DNA of 64,000 bases, taken from contig CACONV010000001.1 of assembly GCA_902628605.1 (NCBI GenBank), positions 1 to 64,000 of the forward strand, read 5' to 3'. Both the position numbers and the translations under genes were made by a program. Below the pieces are notes generated by a model. It saw only the letters and a program-made list of their open reading frames with translations. It had not been told where the DNA came from and did no database searches. The stretch's first letter is position 1, and the number at the start of each line of letters is the position of its first letter. Origin of the DNA: an uncultured Bacteroidota bacterium. GTDB taxonomy: Bacteria > Bacteroidota > Bacteroidia > Flavobacteriales > Flavobacteriaceae. Below, piece after piece: positions 7,659-15,849 of this stretch.

Positions 7659-9854
7659 ATGAAAAAGTACATTTCAGCTATAGTTTTTTTCTTAATTGGT
7701 GGCTTTTATGGGTCCTCCCAGCTAAGTAAAATTCACTATATCCCCCCTCTGGCATATGCTGACGATAATATTAATTCTACTCCAAATAATGGACAATATT
7801 TATATATTTCTACACCCAGTGCAACAGATGTAAATGTTGTCATTACACCTATAGGGGGTGCTCCCCAAGCGTTTGCAGTAAGGAATGATAACCCCTATAG
7901 ATATGATATTCAAGGAAACCCAGGAGCGGGACCATCGCAGGCAATGTTGGTGGCAAACAATACAAATCAAACGGCAAGGGTACATGTTGACAAAGGCTAC
8001 ATAATTGAGGCTGTAGAAAGCGAAATATATGTAGCCCTTAGAACAAGAGGGGGGCTTGGTAAACAAGCAGGAGCACTTGTAAGTAAAGGTGGGGCGGCTC
8101 TGGGTACTCAATTTAGAGCAGGTATGTATACAAGTTATGACCCGTTTTTAGATAACTATGTTTCATTTATAAGTGTTATGGGAACGGAGGCAGGAACAAT
8201 TCTTACAATAAACAATATAGATGAAAATGTAGATCTTGTGGATGTAGATGAAGGAGCTTTAGGTTCTAATGCTTTTAATCAATTAAATGATATTGTTGTA
8301 AACCTAAATAGAGGTGACACTTATACTCTAGCAGTTCTCAATGGTGCTGGAGGAGATGTTCCGGCTTTATTAGAATACGACGCAGGACACACATATAACT
8401 CTGATGGTTTAATTGGAGCAAGAATTACTTCAACTAAGCCCGTTGTTGTAAATTCTGGTTCTATGAATGGTGCCTTTACTGAAGCACAAAATGCTGAAAA
8501 AGATTACGGATTTGACCAACTTGTTGATCAAAGTAAAGTTGGTACAAAATATATATTCAAAAAAGGTGATGGAAACAATGGGACAGAAAATGTACTTCTT
8601 GTTGCAACCACAGACAATACATCTATCACAATAGGTGGAAATCCAATTACTAACGGTGCTAGATATTTAAAGAGTTTAAGTGTTAGCGGTCTAGATCCTC
8701 TTTTGACAACTACTACTATTACATCTGGAGAATATTTTTTGATTGAAGGAGATATGTATGATGGCAATGGTAATATGTATGTAGAAACCTCTAATCCAGT
8801 ATACGCATTTCAAGGAATTTCTCCTGCAGGTGGGGCACAGGTTGGATTGTTTTTTGCACCTCCTTTAAAATGTTCAAGCCTTGGAGATGTGAATAACATC
8901 CCAGATATCGAAAAAATTGGAGACCAATTACTTACAGGAAAATTAAATATCATCTCAAGAATTGGTGCCGTTATTACAATTACAGATAATAACAACACAA
9001 ATCAGCCCATAGGCACGTTAAATATTGCTACCGCTGTTGGCCCTAGCGCTGTAACTGGAAACGTTAATTATGTTACTTATACAATTACAGGTTTAGTTGG
9101 AAATGTTTCGGTGTTTAGTGACGATGAACTATATGTAAATTATTTTAATGTAAGTGGTGCAGCAGCATCTGGAGGATTTTACTCTGGTTTTAGCTCCCCT
9201 CCAGCAAAACCTTCTGAAATTAATGATGGAAGTGTTTTCGGATATTGTGCTCCAAATCTGTCACTTCAAGCTGGAAATATGGATAATTTTACGAGTTTTG
9301 AATGGATGTTAGATCCAGGAAACGGATACACAAAAATAGTTGGTTATGATAATCAACTAACGGTTTCAACAACAATTGCCGGGAATTACAAAATAAGAGG
9401 TTACATTAGTTGTCCTGGGGAACCAACTGAATTTCTTGACTCTGACTTTGTTTCAGTAGTTTTATGCCCACCAGACTCTGACGGTGACGGAATTCAGGAT
9501 TCTTTAGACGATTGTCCATTTACTCCTGGTTCAGCACTGCTTAAAGGTTGTCCCCAACCACTAATAATCGGAAATAATTACAAGACTTCGGTGGTGACTG
9601 GAACAATTCAAATTATAGAAGAAGGTTATTTTTGCTCTCAATTTTTGTCTGGTCATTTTAACACAGCTTACCATTCAGGAACAAATATTAACCCCGAAGT
9701 TGGTGATTATATAATTTATAACAATAGACAATTATTTGAGAGCCAATTTGCTTTTGGTGAAAACTTTGCATACATGTATCTACCCGACTTTACAGTAATT
9801 GTTGAAGTACAAAAATCGAATGGAGAAATTGTTGCTATGTACCCTTGTAATTAA
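7659..9854 (+). CDS. Large secreted protein with IgGFc-binding-like and TSP3 parts
   Basis: A 731-residue exported protein. I place the start at ATG 7659 (MKKYISAIVFFLIGG signal peptide); a GTG two codons upstream is less likely. Residues about 25-400 match the IgGFc-binding N-terminal domain (HYIPPLAYA, NGQYLYISTPSATDV, beta-propeller-like repeats such as DNTSITIGGNPI). A central Ig-like part follows. DSDGDGIQDSLDDCPFTPG near 605-625 is a thrombospondin type 3 calcium loop. The final 80 residues are an unassigned globular tail with two cysteines, not a standard type IX sorting domain. It may be a surface adhesin. It converges with the dehydrogenase gene with a 5-base gap. Confidence 0.8.
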   Translation: MKKYISAIVFFLIGGFYGSSQLSKIHYIPPLAYADDNINSTPNNGQYLYISTPSATDVNVVITPIGGAPQAFAVRNDNPYRYDIQGNPGAGPSQAMLVANNTNQTARVHVDKGYIIEAVESEIYVALRTRGGLGKQAGALVSKGGAALGTQFRAGMYTSYDPFLDNYVSFISVMGTEAGTILTINNIDENVDLVDVDEGALGSNAFNQLNDIVVNLNRGDTYTLAVLNGAGGDVPALLEYDAGHTYNSDGLIGARITSTKPVVVNSGSMNGAFTEAQNAEKDYGFDQLVDQSKVGTKYIFKKGDGNNGTENVLLVATTDNTSITIGGNPITNGARYLKSLSVSGLDPLLTTTTITSGEYFLIEGDMYDGNGNMYVETSNPVYAFQGISPAGGAQVGLFFAPPLKCSSLGDVNNIPDIEKIGDQLLTGKLNIISRIGAVITITDNNNTNQPIGTLNIATAVGPSAVTGNVNYVTYTITGLVGNVSVFSDDELYVNYFNVSGAAASGGFYSGFSSPPAKPSEINDGSVFGYCAPNLSLQAGNMDNFTSFEWMLDPGNGYTKIVGYDNQLTVSTTIAGNYKIRGYISCPGEPTEFLDSDFVSVVLCPPDSDGDGIQDSLDDCPFTPGSALLKGCPQPLIIGNNYKTSVVTGTIQIIEEGYFCSQFLSGHFNTAYHSGTNINPEVGDYIIYNNRQLFESQFAFGENFAYMYLPDFTVIVEVQKSNGEIVAMYPCN

Positions 9855-9859
9855 ACTCT

Positions 9860-10780
9860 CTAGTACATATTCCCCCTGCTTACCTCATTATGTGGTTTCT
9901 TCCCATTTTTTATTCTTTGGAAGTTTTCCAAAGCCTGTCTAATTGATTCTTTTGCATAAGTGAGGCTAGCAATGTGAGGTGTAATTTTAATTTTGGGATT
10001 TTGCCATAAAGGACTATTATTTGGGAGAGGCTCTTTTTCAAAAACATCTAAAAATGCTCCAGTTAATTTTCCTTCTTCGATTGCCCTTATAATATCATTT
10101 TCTACGTGAACAGCACCTCTAGAAACATTTATCAAATAAGTTGGAAAAACAAGGTCATTGAATAATTTAGCACTTAACAAACCCCTTGTTTTAGGTGTTA
10201 AAGGAACAGTACACACTAACACATTAATTTTTTTTAGAAACTCCTTCAACTGATTTCCGTAAAACGAAGGAAAAATGGTTTCTTTAAAAGAATTGCTATA
10301 TCCAAATACTTCAAATCCCAATCTATGTAAAGCATTAGCAGCATCCATCCCTAAATGACCTATACCCAATATTCCAACTTTTAGATTTTTCTCATCAAAT
10401 TCAAATTGTGCCCAGTGATTTCTTCTCTGTGCATCTTGAAAATCATACCAACATCTTTGATAATTCAAAACTGCCATAAGTATGTAATTAGTCATAGAAA
10501 ATGCCATCTGAGGATCTACAATTCTACTTATAGGTATATCTTTTGGAATGGCATCATCATTTAGAATGTGATCCACTCCAGCTCCCATGGAAAAAATAAG
10601 TTTAAGATTCTTAAATTTTTTCAAAGAGCCCTTTGGGTGTCCCCAAACTAAGACACATTCAATTTCTTCTGGTCTATCTGTTTCGTAACCAATCAACACT
10701 TCTTCATTTGGTGCTTGCTTATGAAACTCTATTTCCCATTTTTTTGTTTGTGTTGGCGGAGCTATAATTGCAAATTTCAT
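9860..10780 (-). CDS. ghrA: D-isomer-specific 2-hydroxyacid dehydrogenase (GhrA-like)
   Basis: A 306-residue NAD(P)H-dependent dehydrogenase of the glyoxylate/hydroxypyruvate reductase A type, reducing 2-keto acids to D-2-hydroxy acids in the cytosol. The Rossmann motif is KVGILGIGHLGMDAANAL (about 138-155). Catalytic Arg lies in LINVSRGAVH, the Glu in FEKEPLP, and the His in ITPHIAS. The N terminus (WEIEFHKQAPNEEVLIG) matches the GhrA subfamily. It lies 10 bases downstream of the 10791-11456 gene on the same strand and probably shares its transcript. Confidence 0.9.
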   Translation of the reverse strand: MKFAIIAPPTQTKKWEIEFHKQAPNEEVLIGYETDRPEEIECVLVWGHPKGSLKKFKNLKLIFSMGAGVDHILNDDAIPKDIPISRIVDPQMAFSMTNYILMAVLNYQRCWYDFQDAQRRNHWAQFEFDEKNLKVGILGIGHLGMDAANALHRLGFEVFGYSNSFKETIFPSFYGNQLKEFLKKINVLVCTVPLTPKTRGLLSAKLFNDLVFPTYLINVSRGAVHVENDIIRAIEEGKLTGAFLDVFEKEPLPNNSPLWQNPKIKITPHIASLTYAKESIRQALENFQRIKNGKKPHNEVSRGNMY

Positions 10781-10790
10781 AATACAAATA

Positions 10791-11456
10791 TTAAAATAAA
10801 CCTTCCTTTTTTACCTTTTCAATAACCTTTTTTAATTTTTCAGTAGTTTTTTCTATTCCATAGAGTCTTCCAACTTCTGTCCTTCTTCTATCACTTAAAA
10901 ATTTATAAAGTTCAAAATCATATTTATCATTAAAAACTTTTTCCTGATTCATGGTTTTATGTTTAATCATTTTTGAGTTAAACCAATTTGTGATTTTTTC
11001 GGAATTCCCTGCGCCATAATCATATTTAAAAGTAAGAACATCATATATTTCTTCTAAATCATTTCTTAACTCTTCATTTTCAATTTTTAAAATAAGACCT
11101 GAATTTATAAGAGAAGTAAAGTACATTTTTTTTGAGTTGAAGTAGGGTCTAGATGCTAAAATTGTTTTCATGTCATCTCTTAGAGCATATTGATTTTGAA
11201 AATAATATTGTTTTACTTTCTTAGAATCAATTACGTTCCAATTTACCAAAATAGAATCCGTAACATCAACAACAGATTTTAATTCTGCTCTTGTTGTCAG
11301 CAATGAAAAATAATTTTGTTCAAGCTCATATAAAACGTTCTTTGATAAAACTGCGTTATCTTCATTTAGTTTTATCTTTTGTATGTAGCGTTCAACTGAA
11401 AAAGAACCAATTATTGAAAAGAAAATTGCAATAGCACTAAAAAAATTAGCTTTCAT
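10791..11456 (-). CDS. Membrane-anchored protein of unknown function
   Basis: A 221-residue protein with one N-terminal transmembrane segment (about 5-22) followed by a charged helical domain. Patterns such as YFTSLINSGLILKIENEELRNDLEEIYDVL resemble the DUF6090-like flavobacterial proteins, in which a single helix precedes a helical domain with an F-I-N-S-G-like block. The C terminus is a Lys-rich amphipathic helix. I do not assign a function. The gene precedes ghrA closely on the same strand. Confidence 0.65.
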   Translation of the reverse strand: MKANFFSAIAIFFSIIGSFSVERYIQKIKLNEDNAVLSKNVLYELEQNYFSLLTTRAELKSVVDVTDSILVNWNVIDSKKVKQYYFQNQYALRDDMKTILASRPYFNSKKMYFTSLINSGLILKIENEELRNDLEEIYDVLTFKYDYGAGNSEKITNWFNSKMIKHKTMNQEKVFNDKYDFELYKFLSDRRRTEVGRLYGIEKTTEKLKKVIEKVKKEGLF

Positions 11457-11481
11457 CAGTAGAGTTAAAAATCTAAAATAA

Positions 11482-11507
11482 AAAAAGTCCTCAAAAGAGG
11501 ACTTTTT
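11482..11507 (-). terminator. Intrinsic terminator after the 11524-12204 gene
   Basis: An 11-bp perfect stem (AAAAAGTCCTC at 11482-11492 with its complement at 11497-11507) and a 4-base AAAA loop, with T residues on both flanks. On the minus strand it lies 17 bases past the stop of the 11524-12204 gene and separates it from the gene starting at 11456. Confidence 0.85.
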
Positions 11508-11523
11508 AAATTAAAAAAATAAA

Positions 11524-12204
11524 TTAAAATTGTTTTATAAGTACCCGTGTAAATGTTTGACTATAGGTAGAATTTGATATCTCCTTTTGAAAAATTGCAA
11601 ATGCTTCTTGCTCCTTTTTGTTATCCGGACCAAATTTAAAAGCAGACTCTAAATCAGGGTATGTAAGATAAATATACATATTCTCACCATTGTCCGAACC
11701 GTGTACAATTTGTCCCATACTTACAAGTCCAGGGGGTTTAGATGATTTCATAAGTTTTCCAAAAGCAGCCGCGAAGCTAGGTTGATTTTTAACTTTAAAA
11801 ACCCAAGCTTGTCCAATTTGTTCCGGCTTGTCTAGATTAAAATTAAGCAAACCTACGCCCGCACTTCTTCTAGCAGAATTAACATATTTACCCATATTAG
11901 AAATATATAAACTCCACTTTGGCCCTTTTAAAGAGCCCCTGAAATCTGCAAGAGACTTTGCAGACTGACTAAACATACTTAAGATGTGAGTGCCTTTAAA
12001 ATTATTACCCTTCATCGCAATACTAGAAAAGGATACGCTAACATCCTCTGGTATTTTGATACTTGAATAATAATCTGTAACGAGTTTAGCAACATTAGAT
12101 GCATTACCTCCATCGACGTCAATTATGACATCGAACCAATAAATATTTTGAGAGAAGCCATTGATAGATAATAATAAACTAAATAATAAAAGTAATTTTT
12201 TCAT
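11524..12204 (-). CDS. Secreted alpha/beta-barrel-like protein, family member 1
   Basis: A 226-residue protein with a signal peptide (MKKLLLLFSLLLSINGFSQ). The mature part has two halves of alternating strand and helix character, each of about 100 residues, as in tandem ferredoxin-like (dimeric alpha/beta-barrel) proteins. It aligns by eye with the protein at 19751-20455: NIYWFDVIIDVDGGN versus GYWTAYNFHVEEGS, VSVSFSS versus VTVSLFE, and WSLYISNMGKYV versus WSLFILKMNRHI. No catalytic motif is recognised. The upstream region has the shared TTAACCATAAA motif. It is downstream of an NTF2-like lipoprotein gene on the same strand. Confidence 0.72.
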   Translation of the reverse strand: MKKLLLLFSLLLSINGFSQNIYWFDVIIDVDGGNASNVAKLVTDYYSSIKIPEDVSVSFSSIAMKGNNFKGTHILSMFSQSAKSLADFRGSLKGPKWSLYISNMGKYVNSARRSAGVGLLNFNLDKPEQIGQAWVFKVKNQPSFAAAFGKLMKSSKPPGLVSMGQIVHGSDNGENMYIYLTYPDLESAFKFGPDNKKEQEAFAIFQKEISNSTYSQTFTRVLIKQF

Positions 12205-12240
12205 TGAATTTTAAATTTATGGTTAATACCATAAATTTAG
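12205..12240 (-). promoter_or_regulatory. Shared leader motif (copy A) within a 26-bp palindrome
   Basis: On the minus strand, TAAATTTATG (12230-12239, a poor -7 box) is followed by TTAACCATAAAT at 12215-12226, then 10 bases to the ATG. This copy alone sits in a perfect inverted repeat: 11-bp arms at 12213-12223 and 12228-12238 with a 4-base centre. The palindrome could be an operator or a hairpin in the leader; without a T-run it is a poor terminator. Confidence 0.5.
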
Positions 12241-12246
12241 AAATTA

Positions 12247-12771
12247 TTATTTAGTTTTTGGCACATCAGCACGCTCATAAACGTAAAACATCTTTACCTT
12301 CCCGTCTTCAATAAGTGCATCGTGAACTTGAAATACTTTCACTTTTTCTCCCTCTACTTCTAATGTTAAATCATGACCTGACGTTACCCACTGCTTTAAA
12401 AAACCTTTTTCATCGGTTAATTGATTTGAAATAAAATAATTTGACTCCCAATTTGGAGAATTGTTTTTAAACCAATTTGATAAAAATTCTAAATGTGCCT
12501 CCGAACCGTCGATGAACTCACCTCTGGGACCCCATATTTTAATATCTTCAAAATTTAATTTTGAAATTGCTTCCAAATTCCCTTGATTATGGGCCTTAAT
12601 ATAATCTTCCCAGACCTTAGTGGCAGATTCGGCACCGCCATATAAATCAAGTTTTTTTCCTGATTCATCTGATACATCATATCCTATCCTTTTAGAAACT
12701 TCAACTTCTTTTACTTGCTGCTGGCATGAAATTAAAAAAGATATACTTATAAGTATAATTACATTTTTCAT
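12247..12771 (-). CDS. NTF2/SnoaL-like lipoprotein
   Basis: A 174-residue protein with a lipobox signal (MKNVIILISISFLISC). After a 40-residue linker comes an NTF2-like fold: VWEDYIKAHNQGNLEAISKLNFEDIKIWGPRG, the helix-helix-strand start typical of SnoaL-like domains, then LEFLSNWFKNNSPNWES and a C-terminal beta sheet ending VHDALIEDGKVKMFYVYE. Such domains bind or isomerise small hydrophobic ligands; no catalytic pair can be assigned here. It lies upstream of a secreted alpha/beta-barrel-like gene, 42 bases away, on the same strand. Confidence 0.75.
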   Translation of the reverse strand: MKNVIILISISFLISCQQQVKEVEVSKRIGYDVSDESGKKLDLYGGAESATKVWEDYIKAHNQGNLEAISKLNFEDIKIWGPRGEFIDGSEAHLEFLSNWFKNNSPNWESNYFISNQLTDEKGFLKQWVTSGHDLTLEVEGEKVKVFQVHDALIEDGKVKMFYVYERADVPKTK

Positions 12772-12812
12772 TTTATAAATATTTTATTTGATTTACAATA
12801 TTAGTAAATTAT

Positions 12813-13250
12813 TTACGATCTGTATCCATCACTGCCAAAACCTTCTGACACACCACTTTGACAAAATTGCCTCAAACTTTCCAAATATTTTCCAACACTA
12901 TAATTCATATTAGCATAAAAATCATCTTGGTCTTCAAATGCTGATTGAGAATATCTAACTCTAGTTTTATCATCATTATCGTCTAATTCATACGTGTACT
13001 TTTGACCAATTAATGCATCTAAACTTGTGTCTACACATTCCCATGTTATTTTCTTGTTCTTTTCATATTCTATTATTTGAATTTTAAAATCAATCTCTCC
13101 AAATCTAAAGTTGATATTCCCATTTAATTTAGACTCGCCGGAAGTTTCAGTTGTATACCATTTTTGAAGCTTTTGAATATCGGTGAGTGCATCAAATACT
13201 TCATCGATAGGAGATTTTATGTGGAATAAATGTTTTATTGTATAACTCAT
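12813..13250 (-). CDS. SRPBCC (START/AHSA1-like) domain protein
   Basis: A 145-residue cytosolic protein with the AHSA1/Bet v1-like pattern: FHIKSPIDEVFDALTDIQKLQKWYTTET at the start, GGxxxFRFGEIDFK-type strand in NINFRFGEIDFKIQ, then KKITWECVD and a final amphipathic helix YSVGKYLESLRQFCQSG. These proteins form a hydrophobic ligand cavity. There is no signal peptide, unlike its neighbours. It is upstream of the NTF2-like lipoprotein gene with a 41-base spacer, and divergent from the gene at 13376. Confidence 0.82.
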   Translation of the reverse strand: MSYTIKHLFHIKSPIDEVFDALTDIQKLQKWYTTETSGESKLNGNINFRFGEIDFKIQIIEYEKNKKITWECVDTSLDALIGQKYTYELDDNDDKTRVRYSQSAFEDQDDFYANMNYSVGKYLESLRQFCQSGVSEGFGSDGYRS

Positions 13251-13341
13251 TTTTTTGTATTTATGTTTTTATTACTTGTAATACTAAATAATAATCTCAA
13301 ATAATCAAATTTTTTAAAATTATTTTAAATGTTTTTTTTGA

Positions 13342-13375
13342 TATATTTACCCATATTAACCATAAATTAAATATT
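13342..13375 (+). promoter_or_regulatory. Promoter and shared leader motif (copy B)
   Basis: A TATATTTAC -7-like box (13342-13350), 5 bases, then TTAACCATAAAT (13356-13367) and 8 bases to the ATG. The same arrangement precedes the three other paralogues, so transcription probably starts at or next to the motif. Confidence 0.6.
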
Positions 13376-14131
13376 ATGAAAAAACTACTATCGCTAATCC
13401 TTCTTTTATCGACTTTTGCTAGTGCACAGGTGTATCAAACATTTTCAATGCACTTTGTCAGAGTTGAGGGAGACTTAGAAGCGTTTGAGAAGGTTCAGTC
13501 AATTTATATGCAGAAAGTTGCTCAGAATGCTGTTGAAAAAGGAGATATTGCTTTTTGGGCTTTTCTAAGAAGAGTTCGCATGGACAACATAGATGACGAA
13601 GAAATAATGAATTATCTCTTTGTCCAATCAAACAAAGATATCACCGCAATGCTAAGTGATAAAAACAGATGGTGGGAAAATGCTCCAAACATTTTATCTG
13701 AAGATGAACAAGAACTAGTAGCAGCCTTAGAAAAATCATACACATGGACTGCCGACCACAGACACATTTTCGTTGACGAAGTAAGTATTGCAAATGGTCT
13801 TGGAAACTTTATACAATTTAATTTTGCCAGACCAAAAAATTTAAATGGTTTTATATCTGAAAACCAAACTCTGTGGAAAAATTATTTTTCATCCAATATG
13901 AAAAAAATGAACATGGTTAATTGGGGTGTTGGAAGACATATTGCCCCTTTATCTCAAAGATGGTCAACAGTTGTTACCTGGGACATGTTCGAGAGTCTTG
14001 AAGATTTGATGAAATATAGAATTGGTACAAATCCTCCAACTCCATCAAAATCTAAAATGAGTACTTATAATCCAGAGGGATTTAGAAGTTCGGTAATTTT
14101 TCAACCATTAAAATTTGCTGTAAAGCAATAA
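13376..14131 (+). CDS. Secreted alpha/beta-barrel-like protein, family member 2
   Basis: A 251-residue protein with a signal peptide (MKKLLSLILLLSTFASAQ). Two successive halves begin with similar strands: YQTFSMHFVRVEGDLEAFEKV in the first and GLGNFIQFNFARPKNLNGFI in the second. This suggests two ferredoxin-like units of the kind seen in antibiotic-biosynthesis monooxygenase and Dabb proteins. Trp and His are frequent (NRWWENAP, YTWTADHRHIF). It is the longest of four similar-sized exported proteins here with the same upstream motif. A hairpin terminator follows. Function unknown. Confidence 0.72.
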   Translation: MKKLLSLILLLSTFASAQVYQTFSMHFVRVEGDLEAFEKVQSIYMQKVAQNAVEKGDIAFWAFLRRVRMDNIDDEEIMNYLFVQSNKDITAMLSDKNRWWENAPNILSEDEQELVAALEKSYTWTADHRHIFVDEVSIANGLGNFIQFNFARPKNLNGFISENQTLWKNYFSSNMKKMNMVNWGVGRHIAPLSQRWSTVVTWDMFESLEDLMKYRIGTNPPTPSKSKMSTYNPEGFRSSVIFQPLKFAVKQ

Positions 14132-14143
14132 AATTTTATTTGT

Positions 14144-14181
14144 ATTAACGTCTGCGTAAAATAGCAGGCGTTAATATTTTT
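14144..14181 (+). terminator. Intrinsic terminator after the 13376-14131 gene
   Basis: A 12-bp stem, ATTAACGTCTGC (14144-14155) paired with GCAGGCGTTAAT (14164-14175) with one G-T wobble and an 8-base loop, followed by a run of T. It lies 12 bases past the stop codon and before the start of the small membrane protein gene. Confidence 0.82.
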
Positions 14182-14196
14182 TAAATCAATATTTCT

Positions 14197-14607
14197 ATGA
14201 AAAAGATATTCATAACAATTGTAATCACATTTATTTCATCAATAATAATTGGAATTTTACCAGCAATCTTATTTTATGTTCCCAGTCAAATTGAATTTGC
14301 AAAGCAATTCCCAGACATTGTAAATGCAGAACCTGAACCTATATTTATGTTACTAGGTTCTTTATCTCTTTTAATCTTATGGGTAATAAGTTTTGACAAA
14401 ATGGGAATAAGTGATTACAAAAGTGGTGCTTTAACAGGTATTTGGTATTCCTTACTTTGTTTTATTTTCTTTGATTTTACTGTTTCAGGGTTAACTAACA
14501 TTTATTCAATGGAGTTCATAATAACAGACATCTTGCTTTCTGGAATTATTGGTGGACCTCAAGGTGCGATTATAGGTTGGTCACTCGGAAGATTTGCCAG
14601 GAAATAA
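14197..14607 (+). CDS. Small polytopic membrane protein
   Basis: A 136-residue protein with four predicted transmembrane helices (about 5-28, 50-67, 80-100, 110-130). Glycine-rich helix ends (GALTGIWYSLLCF, GGPQGAIIGWSLGRFARK) recall DUF1761-like four-helix proteins, but I cannot confirm the family. It has its own leader, following a terminator, and lacks the motif shared by the secreted neighbours. Function unknown. Confidence 0.65.
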   Translation: MKKIFITIVITFISSIIIGILPAILFYVPSQIEFAKQFPDIVNAEPEPIFMLLGSLSLLILWVISFDKMGISDYKSGALTGIWYSLLCFIFFDFTVSGLTNIYSMEFIITDILLSGIIGGPQGAIIGWSLGRFARK

Positions 14608-14712
14608 CACAGTATTTCTCTGATTTTCTTTGTAAGATATTAAATGTTGGTAGGCTTTTCGTTACAAATAATTTTACCTAATTATATCACTTTATTAAGA
14701 CTTTCTGTGTTA

Positions 14713-14831
14713 GATCAATTAGAAATGAATGAAATTGATTAAAAATGGTCAAAAGATGATCAAAAAATGAACAAAATTGACCAAAATTGACCAAAATTGA
14801 CCAAAATTGCTCAAAAAACGTACAAAAACAT
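14713..14831 (+). repeat. Phased A-tract tandem repeat array
   Basis: About eleven units of 10-12 bases, each with a G-N-N-C-like head and an A-tract, for example three consecutive copies of GACCAAAATT at about 14780-14809, flanked by degenerate units (GATCAAAAAAT, GAACAAAATT, GCTCAAAAAAC, GTACAAAAACAT). The period equals one helical turn, so the array should be intrinsically curved. It fills most of the 316-base spacer between 14607 and 14924 and ends about 58 bases before the -7 box of the next gene. Confidence 0.75.
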
Positions 14832-14888
14832 AAGAAATCAATCTTTGTAAATAAAAATCTATTTTTTCTGTATGGGTTTCAATTTTGA

Positions 14889-14923
14889 TATATTTGACAA
14901 TTAATCATAAATCGAAATCAAAA
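14889..14923 (+). promoter_or_regulatory. Promoter and variant leader motif (copy E)
   Basis: TATATTTG at 14889-14896 is a perfect Bacteroidota -7 box (TAnnTTTG). It is followed by TTAATCATAAAT (14901-14912), one base different from the motif of the four paralogues, and 11 bases to the ATG at 14924. This sets the gene start at 14924 and not at an upstream in-frame ATG inside the promoter. Confidence 0.6.
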
Positions 14924-15829
14924 ATGAAAAATCTAAAATATATCATCTTATTAATTTTTATACTCCCACTTGTAATAACAAGTTGTGAAACTACAGGGGG
15001 TGTTTGGCTTAAAGAGGGTGAAAGGAAAGGTACAGCATATAAGTTTGGTGGCCAAAAAATGACAGATAATCTATTAGCACTTGCCGAAGCTTACTCTGAA
15101 AGAGACACGGAAAAACTTTTCACATACTATTCTGAAGAATTTTTAACCGAAAGAAGAAAAGAATGGTCAAAAGAATATTTAGAATCCATGGAATCTTTGA
15201 GTATGGTCCCTTATAAAATTATTCCTCTGGTTGGAGAGGATGGTAAATACAAGCAGGTTATTGCTTGGTCAGATGAAGAAAGAGTCTACAAAAATGGATC
15301 TTATGAAAAACTAAATCTTATGGAACTTTTTCTCCTAGACGATAAAGGGAAAGTAAATGATTTTAGACAGTGGAAAGCAATAGATTCAGTAAATTTTGGA
15401 ATGCCTTACGGAGGTAAGTTCTTTGGAAGAGAAAAAAGTGAAAATTCGGGAAGACCATTTGTTTTTTCTAATAGAGGCGAAACTTCTATACTGGAAAAAC
15501 TAGTTGAAGACTATAATAAAATGGATGTTGAAGGATTTAAAAATGCATTTGCTGAAGAATTTACACTAAATACTTATGATGGTAAAACCATGAAACTTAA
15601 AAACAGTGATCTTGGCAACTTATTTAAGCCTTACAGATCTGTCGATTGGAGTCCAATTGCTATTGTCCCAATTAAGATTAGAAATACCGACGCAGCTTCA
15701 GGTGTAATGGTTTATTCTTCAGAGAAAAGAGTCTTTAAAAATGGCAGAAAGTGGAAAAAAGATCTTATGGAAATTTTTTACTTTGATTTAGAAGGGAAAA
15801 TCTCTTCTATGGTGCAATTTGCTAGATAA
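14924..15829 (+). CDS. Lipoprotein with two tandem NTF2-like units
   Basis: A 301-residue protein from ATG 14924, with a lipoprotein signal (MKNLKYIILLIFILPLVITSC). The frame extends upstream to 14885, but that start lies within the -7 box. Two internal repeats are visible: residues about 35-150 (LLALAEAYSERDTEKLFTYY, then AWSDEERVYKNGSYEKLNLMELFLLDDKGKV) and about 180-301 (LVEDYNKMDVEGFKNAF, then VYSSEKRVFKNGRKWKKDLMEIFYFDLEGKI). Each has the helix-then-sheet order of an SnoaL-like domain, so the protein looks like a covalent dimer. No catalytic residue is assigned. A terminator follows. Confidence 0.78.
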   Translation: MKNLKYIILLIFILPLVITSCETTGGVWLKEGERKGTAYKFGGQKMTDNLLALAEAYSERDTEKLFTYYSEEFLTERRKEWSKEYLESMESLSMVPYKIIPLVGEDGKYKQVIAWSDEERVYKNGSYEKLNLMELFLLDDKGKVNDFRQWKAIDSVNFGMPYGGKFFGREKSENSGRPFVFSNRGETSILEKLVEDYNKMDVEGFKNAFAEEFTLNTYDGKTMKLKNSDLGNLFKPYRSVDWSPIAIVPIKIRNTDAASGVMVYSSEKRVFKNGRKWKKDLMEIFYFDLEGKISSMVQFAR

Positions 15830-15849
15830 ATTTCAATTTTAATCTATTT

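Noticed and set aside
12213..12238. The palindrome as a terminator of the NTF2-like lipoprotein gene
   Set aside because: The stem is almost entirely A/T and no T-run follows; it is also part of the next gene's leader.
14713..14831. A CRISPR array
   Set aside because: The repeats are 10-12 bases without unique spacers of normal length, and there are no cas genes.
14885..14923. The upstream in-frame ATG of the tandem NTF2-like lipoprotein
   Set aside because: It lies within the TATATTTG promoter box and leader motif, and the added residues are hydrophilic and would spoil the signal peptide.
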